From JAJDIA01 sp031555145 (lineage in GTDB: Bacteria > Bacteroidota > Bacteroidia > Bacteroidales > Tannerellaceae): a stretch of DNA of 11,634 nucleotides. Where the stretch lies: the NCBI GenBank assembly GCA_031555145.1, contig JAVBUR010000109.1:1-11634 (forward strand). The letters run 5' to 3'. Shown here piece by piece: positions 6,815 through 11,634 of the stretch (position 1 is the first letter of the stretch; every line of letters starts with the position of its first letter). The notes beneath the pieces were generated by a model. It was not told the origin of the DNA, ran no database searches, and saw only the letters and a program-made list of their open reading frames with translations. A program made the position numbers and the translations under genes.

Positions 6815-8182
6815 ATGCAAAAGCCTTCCATACCCAAAGGAACTCGTGACTTCTCGCCTGTAGAAATGGCGAAGCGTAATTATATTTTCAATACCATCCG
6901 TGAAGTTTTCCATTTGTATGGATTCCAACAGATCGAAACGCCGGCGATGGAGAATCTGTCCACCCTGATGGGGAAATATGGGGAAGAAGGGGACAAGTTG
7001 CTGTTCAAGATACTTAACTCAGGCGACTATTTCAGTGATGTTTCCGATGCGGAACTGACGGAAAGGAATACGACCCGACTGGCTGCCCGTATTTGTGAAA
7101 AGGGGCTGCGTTATGACCTAACGGTGCCATTTGCCCGTTTTGTGGTGCAGCACCGGAATGAGATCACCTTTCCATTTAAACGGTATCAGATACAACCGGT
7201 ATGGCGCGCCGACCGTCCGCAGAAGGGACGTTACCGCGAATTTTTCCAGTGTGATGCGGATGTGGTAGGGTCGGATTCATTGATGAATGAGGTGGAGCTG
7301 GTTCAGATTATGGACGAAGTGTTCCGCCGGTTCGGTATCCGGGTGTGCATTAAGATTAATAACCGCAAGATTCTTTCGGGAATTGCCGAGGTGATCGGTG
7401 AGGCGGATAAGATTGTGGATATTACGGTTGCTATTGATAAACTGGATAAGATTGGACTGGAAGGCGTAAACAATGAATTGCGTAGTAAAGAGATATCGGA
7501 AAAGGCGATTCGACAGTTGCAGCCTATTATTCTGCTGGAAGGATCGAATGAAGAGAAGCTACAGCAACTGAAACAGGTGCTGGGTGGATCAGCAATCGGA
7601 CTGAAAGGGATCGAAGAGGTAGGTTATGTGCTGGAACGCATTAAACTCACGCCTATCCAGGCTGAACTTGAGTTGGATTTGACACTGGCTCGCGGGCTGA
7701 ACTACTATACAGGTGCTATTTTCGAAGTGAAAGCGCTGGATGTACAGATCGGCAGTATCACCGGTGGCGGACGTTATGATAACCTGACCGGCGTGTTCGG
7801 TATGGAAGGCGTATCGGGCGTAGGCTTCTCGTTTGGGGCGGATCGCATCTTCGATGTGCTGAACCAACTGGAACTCTATCCGGCAGATTCGCTGCTAACC
7901 ACTCAGCTACTGTTTGTCAACTTTGGCGAGAAGGAAGAAGCCTGGATGCTACCTGTTATTTCGAAGGTGCGTGCCGCCGGTATCCGTACCGAACTATTCC
8001 CGGAAGCCGCGAAGATGAAAAAGCAGATGGGGTATGCCGATGCGAAGCATATTCCTTTTGTGGCTATCGTAGGCGAATCGGAAATGGAACAGGGTAAGAT
8101 TAATCTCAAGAACATGCTGACCGGCGAACAGACGCTGGTCGCGGTTGAAGAATTGATCGAACGGTTCCAATCTGACAAGTAA
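6815..8182 (+). CDS. hisS: Histidyl-tRNA synthetase HisS
   Basis: HisRS charges tRNA-His with histidine using ATP and is a cytosolic class II synthetase. The 455-residue product begins with KPSIPKGTRDF, the usual family opening, which supports the ATG at 6815. Visible motifs are DLTVPFARFV (101-110); motif 2 around PVWRADRPQKGRYREFFQCD (128-147); the histidine-specific LARGLNYYTG (291-300); GGGRYDNL (317-324); and motif 3 GVGFSFGADRI (335-345). A C-terminal anticodon-binding domain runs from about residue 365. An insert near 68-96 (SGDYFSD to the NTTRLAAR region) makes it somewhat longer than the E. coli protein. The stop codon is part of an inverted repeat (8172-8200). Confidence 0.97.
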   Translation: MQKPSIPKGTRDFSPVEMAKRNYIFNTIREVFHLYGFQQIETPAMENLSTLMGKYGEEGDKLLFKILNSGDYFSDVSDAELTERNTTRLAARICEKGLRYDLTVPFARFVVQHRNEITFPFKRYQIQPVWRADRPQKGRYREFFQCDADVVGSDSLMNEVELVQIMDEVFRRFGIRVCIKINNRKILSGIAEVIGEADKIVDITVAIDKLDKIGLEGVNNELRSKEISEKAIRQLQPIILLEGSNEEKLQQLKQVLGGSAIGLKGIEEVGYVLERIKLTPIQAELELDLTLARGLNYYTGAIFEVKALDVQIGSITGGGRYDNLTGVFGMEGVSGVGFSFGADRIFDVLNQLELYPADSLLTTQLLFVNFGEKEEAWMLPVISKVRAAGIRTELFPEAAKMKKQMGYADAKHIPFVAIVGESEMEQGKINLKNMLTGEQTLVAVEELIERFQSDK

Positions 8183-8200
8183 GCAACAACAACTTGTCAG
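8172..8200 (+). repeat. Inverted repeat spanning the hisS stop codon
   Basis: CTGACAAGT (8172-8180) and ACTTGTCAG (8192-8200) are a perfect 9-base inverted repeat around an 11-base loop. The first base of the TAA stop (8180-8182) is in the left arm and the rest is in the loop. No T-run follows, so this is not a standard intrinsic terminator. It could stabilise the 3' end of the mRNA or mark a processing point between hisS and groESL. A related CTGTCAG recurs at 8214-8220. Confidence 0.55.
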
Positions 8201-8244
8201 CACAACCGACATCCTGTCAGTCTTCCTAAAACAAAATAACATTT

Positions 8245-8287
8245 GGCATACTATTCGTTATGCCTCTAATGCAAACAACAATTTGCA
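8245..8287. promoter_or_regulatory. Two adjacent dyads in the groESL leader, possible control region
   Basis: The 157-base gap between hisS and groES holds two inverted repeats: GGCATA (8245-8250) with TATGCC (8259-8264), and TGCAAA (8270-8275) with TTTGCA (8282-8287). TTTG at 8242-8245 and at 8282-8285 are possible -33 boxes, but I find no good TAnnTTTG at the right distance. The CIRCE heat-shock operator (TTAGCACTC inverted) is absent. The rest of the gap is AT-rich with no other clear signal. Confidence 0.35.
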
Positions 8288-8339
8288 ATTGAATTGAACA
8301 TGACTAACTAAATAGTATTAACAAACAAAATATCGTAGT

Positions 8340-8609
8340 ATGAACATCAAACCATTAGCAGACAGAGTGCTGATCAAGCCGGCTGCCGCAGAAGAGAAAA
8401 CAGTAAGTGGAATCATCATTCCCGATTCAGCGAAAGAAAAGCCGTTGAAGGGTGAAGTAGTTGCCGCTGGTAACGGAACAAAAGACGAAGACATGGTGGT
8501 AAAAGCCGGTGATAATGTACTGTATGGCAAGTATGCCGGTACAGAAATCGAATGGGAAGGCGAAAAGTACCTGATCATGCGTCAGTCTGATATTTTAGCT
8601 ATTATCTAA
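8340..8609 (+). CDS. groES: Co-chaperonin GroES (Hsp10)
   Basis: GroES forms the heptameric lid that caps GroEL and drives ATP-dependent folding in the cytosol. The 89-residue product is slightly shorter than the E. coli protein, as is common in Bacteroidetes. It opens with NIKPLADRVLIKP (2-14). The mobile loop lies around EEKTVSGIIIPDSAKEKP (18-35), where GIII takes the place of the E. coli GIVL contact. It ends with YLIMRQSDILAII, typical of the family. The ATG at 8340 is the only sensible start. groEL follows after 30 bases, the standard groESL operon. Codon choice is strongly biased, as expected for a highly expressed gene. Confidence 0.98.
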   Translation: MNIKPLADRVLIKPAAAEEKTVSGIIIPDSAKEKPLKGEVVAAGNGTKDEDMVVKAGDNVLYGKYAGTEIEWEGEKYLIMRQSDILAII

Positions 8610-8639
8610 TCAGTCACAAAATTCAAAATCATAAACAAG

Positions 8640-10280
8640 ATGGCAAAAGAAATTAAATTCAACATGGAAGCCCGCGACCTGCTGAAAAAAGGCGTGGACG
8701 AATTGGCGAATGCAGTAAAGATCACCCTCGGCCCGAAAGGTCGTAACGTAATCATCGAAAAGAAATTCGGTGCTCCGCACATCACGAAGGACGGTGTAAC
8801 GGTGGCTAAAGAAATCGAACTCACCAACCCGTACGAAAACATGGGTGCTCAGTTGGTAAAGGAAGTGGCTTCCAAGACCAATGATAACGCCGGTGACGGT
8901 ACGACTACGGCTACTATCCTGGCTCAGTCTATCATCAGCGTAGGTTTGAAGAATGTGACAGCCGGTGCGAATCCGATGGATCTGAAACGTGGTATCGACA
9001 AAGCTGTTGCCCAGGTGGTTGAACATATCGCCGGCCAGGCTGAAGAAGTGGGCAATGACCTGAAGAAGATTGAAAACGTAGCGAAGATATCGGCTAACGG
9101 CGACGAAAACATCGGTAAGTTGATCGCTGAAGCCATGCAGAAAGTAAAGACAGAAGGTGTTATCACCGTGGAAGAAGCCAAAGGTACGGAAACGACTGTT
9201 GACGTAGTAGAAGGTATGCAGTTCGACCGTGGTTATATCTCTGCTTACTTCGTAACCGATACGGAAAAGATGGAAGCCCAGTTAGAAAATCCATTCATCC
9301 TGATCTACGACAAGAAGATCTCTGTATTGAAAGAACTCCTTCCGATCCTGGAACAGACGATCCAGACAGGCCGTCCGCTCTTGATCATCGCCGAAGATAT
9401 CGACAGCGAAGCGTTGGCTACACTGGTGGTAAACCGTCTGCGTGGCAACCTGAAGATTTGTGCTGTGAAGGCTCCGGGCTTCGGTGATCGTCGTAAGGCT
9501 ATGTTGGAAGACATCGCTATCCTGACAGGTGGTACCGTTATTTCTGAAGAAACAGGCATGAAACTGGAAGGCGCAACCATGGATATGCTGGGAACAGCTG
9601 AAAAGGTGGTTGTAAACAAAGACAATACAACGATCGTTGACGGTGCCGGTAACAAAGAAGGTATCCAGGGTCGTATCAGCCAGATCAAGGCTCAGATGGA
9701 AACAACAACTTCTGACTACGATAAGGAAAAGCTGCAGGAACGTCTGGCTAAGATGGCTGGTGGTGTAGCTGTACTGTATGTAGGTGCTCCGTCGGAAGTG
9801 GAAATGAAAGAAAAGAAAGACCGCGTAGATGACGCCCTGAGCGCTACACGTGCAGCTATCGAAGAAGGTACTGTTCCGGGTGGTGGTGTAGCTTATATCC
9901 GCGCTATCGAAGCATTGGAAGCCCTGAAAGGTGAAACAGAAGACGAAACAACCGGTATCGAGATCATCAAACGTGCGATCGAAGAACCGTTGCGCCAGAT
10001 CGCTGTCAACGCAGGTAAGGAAGGTGCTGTGATTGTTCAGAAGGTGAGAGAAGGCAAGGGTGACTTCGGGTACAATGCCCGCACCGATGTGTACGAAAAC
10101 CTGTGCGCTACCGGTGTCATCGACCCGGCTAAGGTAACACGCGTTGCGTTGGAAAATGCCGCTTCTATCGCCGGTATGTTCCTGACCACCGAATGTGTGA
10201 TCGCAGAAAAGAAAGAAGATACGCCCGCTATGCCAATGAACCCGGCTGGTATGGGTGGCGGAATGGGTGGCATGATGTAA
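8640..10280 (+). CDS. groEL: Chaperonin GroEL (Hsp60)
   Basis: GroEL builds the double heptameric ring that encloses unfolded proteins and uses ATP with GroES to refold them. The 546-residue length is standard. Visible features are TLGPKGRNV (29-37) and the nucleotide loop AGDGTTTAT (84-92) with Asp86 (E. coli Asp87), both equatorial, and VDDALSATRAA with Asp398, the ATP-hydrolysis aspartate. The C-terminus is a flexible Gly-Met tail ending GMGGGMGGMM. The ATG at 8640 gives the usual MAKEIKF opening. Arginine is encoded almost only by CGT and CGC, unlike the CGG-rich DPP III gene, a sign of high expression. A compact terminator follows 20 bases after the stop. Confidence 0.99.
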   Translation: MAKEIKFNMEARDLLKKGVDELANAVKITLGPKGRNVIIEKKFGAPHITKDGVTVAKEIELTNPYENMGAQLVKEVASKTNDNAGDGTTTATILAQSIISVGLKNVTAGANPMDLKRGIDKAVAQVVEHIAGQAEEVGNDLKKIENVAKISANGDENIGKLIAEAMQKVKTEGVITVEEAKGTETTVDVVEGMQFDRGYISAYFVTDTEKMEAQLENPFILIYDKKISVLKELLPILEQTIQTGRPLLIIAEDIDSEALATLVVNRLRGNLKICAVKAPGFGDRRKAMLEDIAILTGGTVISEETGMKLEGATMDMLGTAEKVVVNKDNTTIVDGAGNKEGIQGRISQIKAQMETTTSDYDKEKLQERLAKMAGGVAVLYVGAPSEVEMKEKKDRVDDALSATRAAIEEGTVPGGGVAYIRAIEALEALKGETEDETTGIEIIKRAIEEPLRQIAVNAGKEGAVIVQKVREGKGDFGYNARTDVYENLCATGVIDPAKVTRVALENAASIAGMFLTTECVIAEKKEDTPAMPMNPAGMGGGMGGMM

Positions 10281-10299
10281 TCAACGCCCTACATAAACT

Positions 10300-10332
10300 A
10301 AAAAAGGTGTCTCGAATGAGGCACCTTTTTTT
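10300..10332. terminator. Bidirectional intrinsic terminator between groEL and metK
   Basis: AAAAAAGGTGTCTC (10300-10313), loop GAAT, then GAGGCACC (10318-10325) and seven Ts (10326-10332). The 8-base GC-containing stem has one G-U wobble and is extended by A-T pairs. The A-run on one side and T-run on the other let it work for both converging transcripts, groEL from the left and metK from the right. Confidence 0.9.
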
Positions 10333-10355
10333 ATTGTGTATAGCGAGCAAATGGC

Positions 10356-11634
10356 TTATTCCAGGCCAAAGGCAGCTTTGATCTTATCTACGTAGTCGAG
10401 CTTCTCCCAGGTGAAGAGTTCGACGTTGCATTCTACCGGTTTGTCGATATAGCGAGAGGCGAATGTCTTCGTCACGGTTTGTGGTTGACGACCCATGTGA
10501 CCATAGGAGGCTGTTTCGAAGTAGATCGGATTACGCAGTTTCAGGCGATCCTCGATGGCTTTGGGGCGCATATCGAAGAGTTCCCAGACTTTGGTGGCGA
10601 TTTCGCTATCGGTCAGGCTGACGTTGGAGCGGCCAAAGGTGTTGACGAAGATATTCATGGGTTTGGCTACGCCGATGGCGTAGGACACCTGCACGAGCAT
10701 TTCTTCAGCTACACCGGCGGCTACCATATTTTTGGCGATATGACGGGCGGCATAGGCGGCCGAGCGGTCTACCTTGGAGGGGTCTTTACCGGAGAAAGCG
10801 CCACCACCGTGGGCACCCTTACCACCGTAGGTATCTACGATGATCTTCCGTCCTGTCAGGCCGGTATCCCCGTGCGGGCCACCGATCACGAACTTGCCGG
10901 TCGGGTTGACGTGGTAGATGATATCGTCGGTAAACAACGCCTGTACATGGGCTGGGTATTGGGCTTTGACACGTGGGATCAGGATGTTTTTCACATCTTT
11001 GGCGATCCGTTTCTGCATGGCGGTGTCGGCTTCTTCCTGGGTGATGCCTGAGGCGAGGATAAACTCGTCGTGTTGGGTAGAGATGACAATGGTGTCGATG
11101 CGGAGCGGCGTACCGTTGTCGTCGTATTCGATCGTCACCTGGCTCTTGGCATCGGGACGGAGGTACGGCATCAACGCCAACTCTTTCTTGCGGATGGCGG
11201 CCAGTTCGAGCAACAGGCTGTGCGAGAGGTCGAGGGCGAGCGGCATGTAGTTGGCTGTTTCGCTCGTGGCATAACCAAACATCATGCCTTGGTCACCGGC
11301 GCCCTGGTCGTAGGAATCCTTGCGTTCTACACCACGGTTAATATCGGCGCTCTGCTCATGGATAGCTGAAAAGACACCACACGACTTGGCTTCAAACTGA
11401 TATTCACTCTTCGTGTAACCAATCCGTTCAATCACGTGGCGTGCCACTTCCTGCACATCCACATACGCACTTGATTTCACTTCTCCAGCCAGTACAACCT
11501 GTCCGGTTGTCACCAACGTTTCGCAAGCAACTTTCGAGCTCGGGTCGTAAGCCAGAAACTCATCCAGCAAAGCATCCGATATCTGATCGGCTACTTTATC
11601 GGGGTGCCCTTCGGACACCGATTCGGAGGTAAAT
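10356..11634 (-). CDS. metK: S-adenosylmethionine synthetase MetK (5' end outside window)
   Basis: MetK makes S-adenosylmethionine from methionine and ATP in the cytosol. The frame stays open to the window edge. The last readable codons upstream of SEGHPDK encode FTSESV, the conserved N-terminal lead-in, so the GTG at 11616-11618 is an internal valine and the true start lies beyond 11634. Motifs, counting that valine as 1, are GHPDK (4-8), the ATP-binding GAGDQGMMFGYA (106-117), HGDTGLTGRKI (249-259), and the phosphate-binding GGGAFSGKDPSKVDRS (271-286). About 426 residues are visible, longer than the E. coli enzyme (about 384) but normal for Bacteroidetes as I recall. The gene converges on groEL and shares its terminator. 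Upstream regulation, such as a riboswitch, is not in view. Confidence 0.97.
   Translation of the reverse strand, partial: FTSESVSEGHPDKVADQISDALLDEFLAYDPSSKVACETLVTTGQVVLAGEVKSSAYVDVQEVARHVIERIGYTKSEYQFEAKSCGVFSAIHEQSADINRGVERKDSYDQGAGDQGMMFGYATSETANYMPLALDLSHSLLLELAAIRKKELALMPYLRPDAKSQVTIEYDDNGTPLRIDTIVISTQHDEFILASGITQEEADTAMQKRIAKDVKNILIPRVKAQYPAHVQALFTDDIIYHVNPTGKFVIGGPHGDTGLTGRKIIVDTYGGKGAHGGGAFSGKDPSKVDRSAAYAARHIAKNMVAAGVAEEMLVQVSYAIGVAKPMNIFVNTFGRSNVSLTDSEIATKVWELFDMRPKAIEDRLKLRNPIYFETASYGHMGRQPQTVTKTFASRYIDKPVECNVELFTWEKLDYVDKIKAAFGLE

Noticed and set aside
8183..8339. CIRCE element or sigma-32-type heat-shock promoter before groES
   Set aside because: I looked for the TTAGCACTC inverted repeat and for a clear heat-shock promoter and found neither; only shorter dyads are present.
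11616..11618. GTG as the metK start
   Set aside because: The frame continues upstream with FTSES, the conserved lead-in of MetK, so the GTG codes an internal valine and the gene is cut by the window edge.
1..11634. Defence system, mobile element, CRISPR array, tRNA or biosynthetic cluster
   Set aside because: Every long coding region is explained by housekeeping or common families. There are no regularly spaced repeats, transposase or integrase motifs, or tRNA-like folds in the gaps.

Overview
The window looks like an ordinary piece of a Bacteroidales chromosome. The best guess is a Parabacteroides-like gut bacterium; the genus is an inference from gene content and protein style, not a proven assignment. 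Supporting signs are Bacteroidetes-type promoter boxes (TAnnTTTG) in front of several genes, almost no Shine-Dalgarno sequences, a HECLGH-type dipeptidyl peptidase III, a lipoprotein signal, and the general character of PurA, HisRS and MnmA. I see no phage, insertion sequence, CRISPR array, rRNA or tRNA. No non-coding stretch exceeds 300 bases.

Layout. Bases 1-63 may be the last codons of an unidentified plus-strand gene. mnmA (tRNA 2-thiolation) lies on the minus strand at 223-1299 and is divergent from a plus-strand pair: a lipoprotein dipeptidyl peptidase III (1423-3465) and an AlkD-like HEAT-repeat protein (3472-4152). A Fur-family regulator (4212-4679) follows with its own promoter-like box and is probably co-transcribed with purA (4705-5976), which ends at a strong hairpin terminator. 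Next come a membrane zinc peptidase (6098-6778) and hisS (6815-8182), then groES (8340-8609) and groEL (8640-10280). groEL converges on a minus-strand metK (10356 to the right edge, 5' end cut off) across a compact bidirectional terminator.

Functionally this is mostly housekeeping: tRNA modification and charging, AMP synthesis, S-adenosylmethionine synthesis, protein folding, peptide turnover and metal-dependent regulation. I did not find a clearly new multi-gene system.

The most interesting observation is the DPP III / AlkD-like pair. The two genes share one reading frame and are separated by a single TAA plus two codons, so loss of one stop codon would give a fusion of about 909 residues. 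From memory, Porphyromonas gingivalis has exactly such an atypical DPP III with a C-terminal ARM/AlkD-like domain. Other points worth a look are a Fur protein lacking all four residues of one classical metal site, a GATAATTATC palindrome in front of fur, paired dyads upstream of groESL with no CIRCE element, and a hairpin that contains the hisS stop codon.
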